31,458 bases of DNA, taken from positions 1 through 31,458 of IMG/VR virus record IMGVR_UViG_3300043419_000606, one strand, 5' to 3'. Position numbers and translations under genes: made by a program. The DNA is from a virus. Below the pieces are notes generated by a model. That model saw only the letters and a list, made by a program, of their open reading frames with translations. It had not been told where the DNA came from and did not search any database. Of this stretch, positions 21,677 through 27,893 are shown piece after piece (position 1 is the stretch's first letter; each line of letters begins with the position of its first letter).

Positions 21677-24007
21677 TTAAAAAGCAATATCGTCGTCCTC
21701 GACAATTTTATTTTCATTAGTAATAATTATAAACCAACGCATCCCGTTAGTATTTCCGTCGTTATATTTAGCTCCTATAAAATTGCAATACTTTTGTACC
21801 CAAATATTAAACTTCTTATTTGTCAACCATTTTTTATAATCCTGATATTCGGTTGTAAAATTATTGAAGTAAAAAGATTTTTCGAGTCTTTGATTGTGAG
21901 GTACGTTTTCAATATCTTTTACCCACTCTAAAAATTCCATTGAAGTCTCAGCGATAAATTTACGCATTTTAATATTTTTGGCGTTTTGAGGTACTAATCC
22001 CAATTTTAAATAAGATTGTAAACAATAAACCATATAATTATCAAAGCGCTTATAATCGTCCTCATTCCAGTCGTCAAATAGTTGTCGGTTAAATTCGTCG
22101 TAAGGCGTCAAAGCCTTTCCGTAAAATTGAGCGAACTCAATTTCAAACCTACGACGATCGTGAGAATTTCCCTCTCCTTTGATTGCGTAATTTGTAGAGA
22201 TAACCATTTTAGGACTCTCCTCAACTTTCAACTTAATAGCGTCTTTATTTTTACGCTCGAGAGTCATTCCCTCAGTAACTAAACTAAATTTGCTCTCAAA
22301 GTCAAAATTCTTTTTAACGTCGTCAAACACTAAAACTTGAGTCTCCGGAGATACCGTTTGATAAGGAAACGATTTTTTATCGTCAAATGACTTTCCGTCT
22401 AATATCGATATTTTTCTAATTTGTTTTAAACCTTGTACAAATAATCCCTTTCCAGTTCCTCCCTCCGGATTTTCGCTTATAACCTCATCATTTAAGATTA
22501 TAGCCTTATTATTCATTTTGTTTTTATAAGTACTTAAAAGATACCCAACGACGCACTCAATAGCTATAGGCTCATTATTGCTAATATTATTTATAAAGGT
22601 TTTATATTCATTTTCTAAGTCTTCGGATTGAATAAAATCTCTCTGAATAATTTGAGACTTCCAAACGTAACCGTCCACGTCGATATAATCAACCAATTTA
22701 ATATTATCTTTTGTGACTTCTAAAATACCATTTTCAAACGCGATATAGGATTTGGTTTTGGTATCTTTTAGCATCATTAAATCGACGCTCTCAATCATTG
22801 ACAAATAATTTTCTGAGAATATATTTTGATAACTTGCGCAATAATTCCAAACGTCAATCTCTCCTCGATCCATTAAATAATTAAGTACAAAATCTTTTAT
22901 TTTCTCGGCTGAGGTTTCAACTACTTTATTGGAGCTTATATAAATCCACGTTGCCTTTTGTGCCTCAGATTGAAAATATTTTTTAAATCCATTACGCTCT
23001 AAAAATAATCGGTACTTTAAATTATCAATTCTAAGTTTATTTTTTTCGCCATATTGCCAAAAGTCTTCGTGTTCGGATGCTTCCTTTATTTCGTTGAATG
23101 TATCCTCCGTGATACCGTATTTTTCAATTACTTCCTTTTTACCTTTTTTAAGATCTACTTTTATAGAGTCTATTTTATTATAATTCTCAAAGTATTTTAT
23201 ATCAAAGTTACGTTTTTTATAAGCGGATTTTATTGTGGTTTTAGCCTCTGTCTCGGAAAAGTCTCCTATTACTACATTATTAAGAATATAACCCTCTGCA
23301 TTGGCTTGAGAGATGCCATATTCACAAAACGCTCCGGCCAAATCAAAAATAAAAGCGTTACGCTCTCCCTCTCTAAAATCTTTTTGCCAATTCCACTCCA
23401 TTATTTTAGCAATAATTTTATCCTGGTCGGTAACCGGTAAAAGTGGAACTCTCTCCGATACATTAAACCCCTCCTCTTTTAGTATTGGATCAAATATCTC
23501 AGCCTCTTTATTAAAATAAATATTAGGATCGTATGACTCATAACAAACTCGGTCGACGTTGGAATTACTAATATCAAAATAATCAAAATTAAATTGCTTT
23601 TGAAACTCTTTAAATACTTTTGGATGTGTTTCCTTAGTTAGTTCATTTGAAACCCTTAAAACGCCCTTAATTCCCATTCCTGAGGGAGATATAAAAAGTA
23701 AACAAAAATGTTTATTTTGTTTTAAAATATCAAATTGTGAGAGCATCGTTTCAACGTCTGGATATTTATCAAAATCCACAACCATTAATCCGGAATGTTG
23801 TTGAAGTGAGTTTGAGTTTCGCTCATTAAAAATCCCTCCAAAAATAATACAAGGCAAAGAGCTTTTTAATTGTAATTGGCCGTTTCGAATTAAATCGATA
23901 ATCTCTTTTGAAGTTCCTTTTTTTATCCTATTGACTATTTTTTCAATTGGAACGTGAAAGGGGACGTCGGTTGACTTATACAAGTCTTTAAATACTGATA
24001 CTACCAT
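21677..24007 (-). CDS. Primase-helicase (VirE_N/BT4734-like plus SF3-type ATPase)
   Basis: A 776-residue replication protein. The N-terminus (about 20-190) resembles the BT4734/VirE_N primase-like domain, with HSGLMVVDFDKYPD (Asp78, Asp80) and SPSGMGIKGVL at 107-117. A PriCT-like part follows (around 200-270). The C-terminal ATPase has Walker A GGTGKG at about 513-518, Walker B LVFDDV near 557-562, ISTN (sensor-like) and SHDRRRFEIEF (Arg finger) near 615. It primes and unwinds the phage genome. No separate DNA polymerase is seen, so the phage probably relies on the host one. Its start overlaps the small HNH-like gene by 7 bases. Confidence 0.85.
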   Translation of the reverse strand: MVVSVFKDLYKSTDVPFHVPIEKIVNRIKKGTSKEIIDLIRNGQLQLKSSLPCIIFGGIFNERNSNSLQQHSGLMVVDFDKYPDVETMLSQFDILKQNKHFCLLFISPSGMGIKGVLRVSNELTKETHPKVFKEFQKQFNFDYFDISNSNVDRVCYESYDPNIYFNKEAEIFDPILKEEGFNVSERVPLLPVTDQDKIIAKIMEWNWQKDFREGERNAFIFDLAGAFCEYGISQANAEGYILNNVVIGDFSETEAKTTIKSAYKKRNFDIKYFENYNKIDSIKVDLKKGKKEVIEKYGITEDTFNEIKEASEHEDFWQYGEKNKLRIDNLKYRLFLERNGFKKYFQSEAQKATWIYISSNKVVETSAEKIKDFVLNYLMDRGEIDVWNYCASYQNIFSENYLSMIESVDLMMLKDTKTKSYIAFENGILEVTKDNIKLVDYIDVDGYVWKSQIIQRDFIQSEDLENEYKTFINNISNNEPIAIECVVGYLLSTYKNKMNNKAIILNDEVISENPEGGTGKGLFVQGLKQIRKISILDGKSFDDKKSFPYQTVSPETQVLVFDDVKKNFDFESKFSLVTEGMTLERKNKDAIKLKVEESPKMVISTNYAIKGEGNSHDRRRFEIEFAQFYGKALTPYDEFNRQLFDDWNEDDYKRFDNYMVYCLQSYLKLGLVPQNAKNIKMRKFIAETSMEFLEWVKDIENVPHNQRLEKSFYFNNFTTEYQDYKKWLTNKKFNIWVQKYCNFIGAKYNDGNTNGMRWFIIITNENKIVEDDDIAF

Positions 24008-24246
24008 AATAAATTACTTAATGAATTGTTTAAAATATTTTTATCTTTTCTTTTTACTTTTGAATTAAAAAATGGAGGGTAAATTTCAAATGCAAATAAC
24101 ACAAAAGCTCCGGCGCTTATTTTTTTATTATCAATTTCATAAAAAGAATAATCTCCATTAATTTGAGGTTTCAAAATAATGCCTTTTTTATTTTCGACAT
24201 TACCATTTTCATAGACTTTATAGCCTAAATAATTTTTAAATTTCAT
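24001..24246 (-). CDS. Small HNH/NUMOD4-like protein lacking catalytic His
   Basis: An 81-residue protein. The start (YLGYKVYENGNVENKKGIIL) resembles the NUMOD4-like DNA-binding segment of homing endonucleases. The end (VKRKDKNILNNSLSNLLW) aligns with the HNH_3 core (V-x-H-x-D-G-N-x-x-NN-x-x-x-NL-x-W). The catalytic His is Arg here, and the upstream His of the beta-hairpin is also missing. It therefore looks like an inactive or repurposed HNH protein that may still bind DNA. It is the first gene after a structured leader and overlaps the primase gene by 7 bases. Confidence 0.65.
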   Translation of the reverse strand: MKFKNYLGYKVYENGNVENKKGIILKPQINGDYSFYEIDNKKISAGAFVLFAFEIYPPFFNSKVKRKDKNILNNSLSNLLW

Positions 24247-24249
24247 ATT

Positions 24250-24348
24250 TTTAAAAAAGACAAAACCCCTAAAGAGCCATCACACATCTTTAAGGGTTTG
24301 TCTGTTGCTAAAAAATTAGCAATATTTTCCTGTAAGTGATGGTTTACT
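24250..24348 (-). ncRNA. Structured leader with terminator-like hairpin
   Basis: Transcripts from the 24353 promoter would begin near 24347 with a ~100-base leader before the 81-residue gene. It holds three stems: a weak 4 bp stem at 24332-24347, a 7 bp stem TTGCTAA/TTAGCAA at 24304-24321, and a long imperfect stem of 24258-24275 with 24287-24303 followed by a T run that looks like an intrinsic terminator. The loop of the last stem (24276-24286) contains a 7-base match to the first loop (CCATCAC with GTGATGG), allowing a kissing interaction. Suggests attenuation control of the replication operon. Confidence 0.5.
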
Positions 24349-24352
24349 TTTA

Positions 24353-24360
24353 CAAAGATA
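24353..24360 (-). promoter_or_regulatory. Promoter of the replication operon
   Basis: TATCTTTG on the minus strand matches the Bacteroidota -7 element TAnnTTTG. A TTAG lies 19 bases upstream at the usual place of the -33 box, as part of TTAGGATAT, also seen upstream of the 19085 box. Confidence 0.6.
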
Positions 24361-24403
24361 TAAAATACTTTTTAATATCCTAATTTTTTTTTTATTTTTT
24401 TTT

Positions 24404-24509
24404 AATAGTACACATACAACACATTTTTTTGGAAAAAGTACCCACCCATATAAAAATAAAAAGTTTAAATATATGTGGGTATAGGAAAAGGGTTAAAATG
24501 TGTACTATT
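24404..24509. other. Nested inverted repeats, candidate replication origin
   Basis: AATAGTACACAT at 24404-24415 has a perfect 12 bp inverted partner ATGTGTACTATT at 24498-24509. Inside, TACCCACCCATATA (24439-24452) and TATATGTGGGTA (24470-24481) pair over 12 bp with a 2-base bulge. Long A/T tracts flank the structure on one side (24382-24403). It lies in the only long non-coding gap, between the candidate ssDNA-binding gene and the primase-helicase operon. An origin or another protein-binding or regulatory site is plausible; this is unproven. Confidence 0.45.
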
Positions 24510-24511
24510 GC

Positions 24512-24537
24512 AAAAAAAAGGAGGACATAAGCCCTCC
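24512..24537 (-). terminator. Intrinsic terminator after the early operon
   Basis: On the minus strand GGAGG and CCTCC form a 5 bp GC-rich stem around an 8-base loop (a G-T pair can extend it to 6 bp), followed by eight T. It lies about 30 bases past the stop of the candidate ssDNA-binding gene. Confidence 0.85.
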
Positions 24538-24565
24538 GATTTCCATTATTAACCAAACAAATAAT

Positions 24566-25255
24566 TTAATAGTCTAAGTCGTCCTCTTCGATAACCTCAT
24601 CGGTTTCACTTGGAGCGATTGTATCAATAGGCTCGGACTTTGTTAAATACGTTTTTAAATAGGCCTCCAATACATTATAAGCCTCATCGGCTAAGTCTGC
24701 CTCAGACTCGCTTAATGACTTATTAAACGCAAAGCCTGGCGTTGTATATTTAATAGCTCCCTTTTTGCCGTCGATAGCTTTGTCAACGACAACCCACTCG
24801 TCAGTCAAACGTGATCGAGTCTTTGCTGTAAAATCTCCGTAAGATTGACACGCTCCTCCCTTAAGTTGCAAATTAGCAATTGAGCCGTCCTCGAGCATAC
24901 AATAAACACTCTTAACATAATGACCTCCGGCAGCCTTAATTTTCTCCTTAATGTCTTTGTAAAGTCCCTTTGCAATCTCGTTTCCTTTAAATGGTTTAAC
25001 AATCATTTCGTCACGTGAGATAAATTTTACCTCGTTGGAATTGATTTGACTTGAACTTGCATCGTTCCAACCTTTGACCGTATGTAATTCGTCAAGGACT
25101 AAGAATTTAAAAGGCAAAGGGATTGCGACATTTTCTTTGGTTTCTTTGTCGTAATAGCTGAAACCTTTGTCGTTGGATTTCCACTCAATAAATTTTTGAC
25201 TTGGATTTGTTTGAGGCTGCTGAAAAGCTGCTCTCCTGTTTGAAGTTGTACTCAT
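24566..25255 (-). CDS. Candidate ssDNA-binding protein
   Basis: A 229-residue protein with a polar Gln-rich N-terminus (residues 1-22), a mainly beta central part (about 25-190; FSYYDKETKENVAIPLPFKF and AGGHYVKSVYCMLEDGSIAN) and an acidic tail ending DEVIEEDDLDY. An acidic C-terminus is typical of single-strand DNA-binding proteins, where it docks replication partners. It is just upstream of the candidate origin and primase-helicase. I recognise the family as a conserved Bacteroidota phage protein; the DNA-binding role is inferred from tail, size and place. Confidence 0.6.
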   Translation of the reverse strand: MSTTSNRRAAFQQPQTNPSQKFIEWKSNDKGFSYYDKETKENVAIPLPFKFLVLDELHTVKGWNDASSSQINSNEVKFISRDEMIVKPFKGNEIAKGLYKDIKEKIKAAGGHYVKSVYCMLEDGSIANLQLKGGACQSYGDFTAKTRSRLTDEWVVVDKAIDGKKGAIKYTTPGFAFNKSLSESEADLADEAYNVLEAYLKTYLTKSEPIDTIAPSETDEVIEEDDLDY

Positions 25256-25318
25256 AATTTTATTTATTTATGGTCTGAAATTAAGATGCTCAAACCTTGC
25301 ATCGGTATTATGATATTG

Positions 25319-25450
25319 CTAAATTATATAATTCTTTTTAATTAACAAAATTTTTCTATATAAATTATTAACTCTCTCGGAATTTACGCCTCGTTTATAA
25401 TAAAAATTTAATACTCTTTTGATCCTGGTTAATTCGCTTTGCTTAGTCAT
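25319..25450 (-). CDS. 43-residue basic protein
   Basis: MTKQSELTRIKRVLNFYYKR with a later RVNNLYRKILLIKKNYII. Highly basic and helical, with an ATGA-type overlap (8 bases) with the 70-residue gene. It covers most of the gap before the ssDNA-binding gene. The remaining 63 bases (25256-25318) hold no clear promoter. Might be a small nucleic-acid-binding protein. Confidence 0.6.
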   Translation of the reverse strand: MTKQSELTRIKRVLNFYYKRGVNSERVNNLYRKILLIKKNYII

Positions 25451-25655
25451 TTACTTCCTCCAAATCTAAATAACGATAACTATTTGTAAATTTCCCCCAG
25501 TCAACTAAAACCGGCAGCGCTTGAGTTCGTTTTGGGTTTTGAAACTCGTTGCCTATTTCGACAATCACGCCAATTTTATCGGTTGGATTGTGTTTGTCTA
25601 TTTCAATTGCGAAAATACTCGTTTCTTTTAATTTTACTTTTTGACCTACTTTCAT
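25443..25655 (-). CDS. Small KOW/SH3-like protein
   Basis: A 70-residue protein (MKVGQKVKLKETSIFAIEID, then KIGVIVEIGNE and ALPVLVDWGKFTNSYRYLDL). The pattern G-x-x-V-x-L...G-x-I-V-x-I-G...V-x-W-G suggests a small beta-barrel like those in phage KOW/SH3-type proteins. It begins with the repeated start-region element. Function unknown. Confidence 0.7.
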   Translation of the reverse strand: MKVGQKVKLKETSIFAIEIDKHNPTDKIGVIVEIGNEFQNPKRTQALPVLVDWGKFTNSYRYLDLEEVND

Positions 25656-25676
25656 AATCTTATTTGTTTTTAAATT
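25653..25676 (-). repeat. Repeated start-region element, copy 3
   Basis: Same core as copies 1 and 2, ending at the ATG of the 70-residue gene. Here the upstream gene stops in another frame (ATT TAA inside the element), so the conserved bases are not explained by a shared protein end. Confidence 0.7.
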
Positions 25677-25810
25677 GTTTTATTCAAATTATTAATAATC
25701 CATTTAATATATCTATCTCTTGCTTTCTCATACTTTCTATTACTTATTTCTAATCCCACAAAGCATAAAATCATTATAGAGAATGATATTAAAATTAAAA
25801 TTTGTTCCAT
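25670..25810 (-). CDS. 46-residue single-span membrane protein
   Basis: MEQILILISFSIMILCFVGL then EISNRKYEKARDRYIKWIIN. One N-terminal transmembrane helix (about residues 3-20) and a basic/amphipathic helical tail, probably cytoplasmic. It fills an otherwise empty interval between two genes and ends inside the start-region element. Function unknown. Confidence 0.65.
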   Translation of the reverse strand: MEQILILISFSIMILCFVGLEISNRKYEKARDRYIKWIINNLNKTI

Positions 25811-25830
25811 ATCTTATTTATTTTTAAATT
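25808..25830 (-). repeat. Repeated start-region element, copy 4
   Basis: AAAAATAAATAAGATATG, one base shorter than the other copies and with C to T in the middle, at the start of the 46-residue membrane protein and the end of the 69-residue gene (QFKNK stop). Confidence 0.6.
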
Positions 25831-26023
25831 GTTCGTTGTAATTTTGTTTTCCGAATTTTAATTCATTTTTTAATGTATCAATACTTCCATTTTGATAACC
25901 ATTAATAAGCTGTTGCTTTTCAATTTCTTTGGCTTGTTCATATATGCTATCAAACTCTTCTTGTGTGAATTTTTCTTTTGATTGCATTTGTTTAAAATAC
26001 CATTCTACTGCTGTTTGTTTCAT
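25814..26023 (-). CDS. Small helical phage protein
   Basis: A 69-residue charged helical protein (MKQTAVEWYFKQMQSKEKFT, then FDSIYEQAKEIEKQQLINGY). This 'MKQTAVEW-x-x-x-x' family is common in Bacteroidota phages; its role is not known to me. It ends in EQFKNK within a copy of the repeated element. Confidence 0.75.
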   Translation of the reverse strand: MKQTAVEWYFKQMQSKEKFTQEEFDSIYEQAKEIEKQQLINGYQNGSIDTLKNELKFGKQNYNEQFKNK

Positions 26024-26027
26024 AATA

Positions 26028-26471
26028 TTAAAATTTTATTGATATTGAATTTTTGCGAGGAGTCGTCCCAACCTTTGGCACGTCGTTTCCGTATGCGTCA
26101 ATTATTGGCTGTTTTTGTGCGAGCTTTAATAGTTCAACCCTTGCGTCCAGGTCGGCTTTTAATTGGCAATAAATTTCGTCCTCAGCGTAGTTAATTGTGT
26201 CGCCTCCATTTGTCGGAACGAACTCAACGCCGTAATACTTTAATTTTTCAAATGGTAAATATTTTCTCATCTCTGAGTCGGCCGAATTAATAACCTCTTT
26301 TAATCGGCAAATATTTGCCATAAAATGATGTTTGTCTACCTCCCCGCTTTCGATTACATTGTCAACCATTCGCTTTCCTGTAAGTATTGCGTCTTTTTTT
26401 GTAAAGGTTGGCTCGTACATTGTTAGCACTTGCTCTGAATTTTCTAAGAATAATTTTGAACTTGCTCCCAT
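26028..26471 (-). CDS. Conserved early-region protein
   Basis: A 147-residue protein. The N-terminal half is helical with FTKKDAILTGKRMVDNVIES. The C-terminal half has KADLDARVELLKLAQKQ and a final basic segment ending TPRKNSISIKF. I recognise it as a recurring phage protein of Bacteroidota without known function. Its location next to replication genes suggests DNA metabolism. The ATG shares a base with the preceding stop (TAATG). Confidence 0.7.
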   Translation of the reverse strand: MGASSKLFLENSEQVLTMYEPTFTKKDAILTGKRMVDNVIESGEVDKHHFMANICRLKEVINSADSEMRKYLPFEKLKYYGVEFVPTNGGDTINYAEDEIYCQLKADLDARVELLKLAQKQPIIDAYGNDVPKVGTTPRKNSISIKF

Positions 26472-26590
26472 TATGAATTAATTTTTTGATAAGCGTTACA
26501 CATTTTTTCGTTGTTTGAGTAGTGAATTGATTGGACGGTTTTACGCATCCATTTGTCAAATTTTTTAATTTGTTTTAGTTTCTCTTCCAT
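26471..26590 (-). CDS. 39-residue basic protein
   Basis: MEEKLKQIKKFDKWMRKTVQ and end EKMCNAYQKINS. Short, basic and helical. It starts 16 bases inside the end of the preceding gene and abuts the 147-residue gene with a TAATG junction, so coupled translation is plausible. Function unknown. Confidence 0.55.
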   Translation of the reverse strand: MEEKLKQIKKFDKWMRKTVQSIHYSNNEKMCNAYQKINS

Positions 26591-26718
26591 TTTTCTAAGA
26601 TTTTTTCGATTGTTTGTTTGATTTCATTTTCTGACTCTATTGGGATTAACCTTTTAATTATTTTGGTTTGAGTTCCCTCTTTAAATTTTGACTTGCGTCC
26701 GGCGTTTCTTTTATTCAT
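26575..26718 (-). CDS. 47-residue basic protein, possible DNA-binding
   Basis: MNKRNAGRKSKFKEGTQTKI, then IPIESENEIKQTIEKILEKW. The NAGRKSKFKEG-T start resembles the N-termini of small ribbon-helix-helix-type or phage regulators. A basic first part followed by an amphipathic helix suits a dimeric DNA-binding protein. It starts at the end of the 69-residue gene and overlaps the next by 16 bases. Confidence 0.6.
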   Translation of the reverse strand: MNKRNAGRKSKFKEGTQTKIIKRLIPIESENEIKQTIEKILEKWKRN

Positions 26719-26920
26719 TGAATATATTTAAAATATTAGTGAGAGTAACTTCAATATCAAAAAACATACAAATTGAACTTGCCTCGCTAATTGTTAAACC
26801 AAATACGCTGCGATTGTATTGTAAGCTCAATTCTATTTTTTCCGCTGAGGTTGGATATTCCTCTTTTAAAATTTTTAATTTTTCTAAGTATTCCGGTTTT
26901 AATTTTTCTAATAAAGTCAT
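26711..26920 (-). CDS. Hypothetical helical protein
   Basis: A 69-residue protein (MTLLEKLKPEYLEKLKILKE) with predicted helices and LTISEASSICMFFDIEVTLT near the C-terminus. ATGA overlap with the preceding gene. Not recognised. Confidence 0.65.
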   Translation of the reverse strand: MTLLEKLKPEYLEKLKILKEEYPTSAEKIELSLQYNRSVFGLTISEASSICMFFDIEVTLTNILNIFNE

Positions 26921-27111
26921 AATGATAAATAATAAGTGATTAGTCTGTCCTGGATTGCTATTAATTTTTTTGCTTTCTCTAAATTCTCGGTTAAGTTCAA
27001 ACCTAATTGGATCATTTTAATATGGTTTTGAAACTTAAGCTCTGCGTTCTCAATCATTTTTAAGATTGCAATTTTTTTGCGATGTTCGTGAATTAGTCTT
27101 TTAGTATCCAT
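26917..27111 (-). CDS. Coiled-coil early protein
   Basis: A 64-residue charged helical protein (MDTKRLIHEHRKKIAILKMI and later KAKKLIAIQDRLITYYLSL) with coiled-coil character. It follows the first microprotein of the early operon with an 11-base overlap. Function unknown. Confidence 0.65.
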   Translation of the reverse strand: MDTKRLIHEHRKKIAILKMIENAELKFQNHIKMIQLGLNLTENLEKAKKLIAIQDRLITYYLSL

Positions 27112-27187
27112 AACGCAAAATTATTTGAATTAAAAAATAACTTGCTGCAATTATACAAAATGTATAATAAAATTTTTTTGATTTCAT
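27101..27187 (-). CDS. 28-residue membrane microprotein, first early gene
   Basis: MKSKKFYYTFCIIAASYFLI, one transmembrane helix after a basic start, ending LRYGY. It is the first ORF after the early promoter and overlaps the next gene by 11 bases. Function unknown; one of at least six tiny membrane proteins in the genome. Confidence 0.55.
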   Translation of the reverse strand: MKSKKFYYTFCIIAASYFLIQIILRYGY

Positions 27188-27218
27188 AATTTTAAATGTT
27201 TGTTTGTTAATAATAGAG

Positions 27219-27226
27219 CAAAGATA
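27219..27226 (-). promoter_or_regulatory. Early promoter box
   Basis: TATCTTTG on the minus strand, matching TAnnTTTG, 31 bases upstream of the first early ORF. The -33 region has no clear TTTG. Operator-like repeats lie 65-125 bases further upstream. Confidence 0.55.
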
Positions 27227-27287
27227 TAAATCAATTTTAATTTAAGGGACTAAAATTAAACTTTAACATTTTATTAACATATTAAAA

Positions 27288-27346
27288 TTATACGCAATCG
27301 AATATAATTATCCTTATTTATTCGTATTTATACGCAATTAGATATA
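27288..27346. repeat. Operator-like direct repeats and palindrome
   Basis: TTATACGCAAT occurs at 27289-27299 and 27329-27339, exactly 40 bases apart (about four helical turns), each followed by a similar (G/A)ATATAA stretch. CGTATTTATACG at 27323-27334 is a palindrome except for its two central bases and overlaps the second copy. The group lies upstream of the early promoter and could bind a regulator dimer. Confidence 0.5.
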
Positions 27347-27368
27347 AAAAAACCACTTATAAAAGTGG
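27346..27368 (-). terminator. Intrinsic terminator after the lysis operon
   Basis: On the minus strand CCACTT-TTAT-AAGTGG forms a perfect 6 bp stem with a 4-base loop, followed by seven T. It lies 33 bases past the spanin gene stop and separates the late from the early operon. Confidence 0.85.
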
Positions 27369-27400
27369 CTTTGATTTGCTTAAGTCTGTGACGTCTACAG

Positions 27401-27883
27401 TTAAGCGAATAAATTTAATCTCTTATTGAGGTAGTATAATAAGATAACGAATATTAATAACCATAACCACCAAAGTTCGGTGATTATTGACGCTTTTTTC
27501 TCTATTTGCTTAACGCTTGTTTTCGTTTGCTGTGTTTGCTTAATATTTTCTTTACGACTACTTTGTACAATCTCGGTTTTTAGTGTCTTATTTTGACTCG
27601 TTTCGCGTCTGTGACGTATTTTAGCATTAAGATAAGAGGTTTTTTTGCCGGAATTGTCAATTATTACTATCGCTTTTGTGGTATCAATAGGCTCAATATA
27701 AAAATCATTAACGACTTTGTCGATATTATAGGCCGTATTTGTAACAATTTTAGTAGTGTCGGAGATAGTAACCTCCGTTTTTGTCTTCGTTTCGGTATCG
27801 CTTTTGTTTACTTTACGAGTTCCGCAAGACCATATTCCCGAGATCAGGAAAATGGTAACTATTAATTTGATTTTATTTTCCAT
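27401..27883 (-). CDS. Candidate unimolecular spanin (lipoprotein with C-terminal TM)
   Basis: A 160-residue protein with an N-terminal signal peptide and lipobox-like site (LISGIWSC, Cys20) and a C-terminal hydrophobic helix (ITELWWLWLLIFVILLYYL, residues ~134-152) followed by a basic tail. The long Lys/Thr/Gln-rich middle would span the periplasm. A lipid-anchored outer membrane end with an inner membrane end is the layout of u-spanins, which fuse the two membranes at the last step of lysis. It lies close to the lysozyme gene. Bacteroidota spanins are poorly known, so this is a structural inference. Confidence 0.6.
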   Translation of the reverse strand: MENKIKLIVTIFLISGIWSCGTRKVNKSDTETKTKTEVTISDTTKIVTNTAYNIDKVVNDFYIEPIDTTKAIVIIDNSGKKTSYLNAKIRHRRETSQNKTLKTEIVQSSRKENIKQTQQTKTSVKQIEKKASIITELWWLWLLIFVILLYYLNKRLNLFA

Positions 27884-27893
27884 TATAACTCTA

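Noticed and set aside
26362-26559. Minus-strand ORF of 65 codons overlapping the 147-residue and 39-residue genes
   Set aside because: Out of frame with both, and those two are neatly joined by a TAATG junction.
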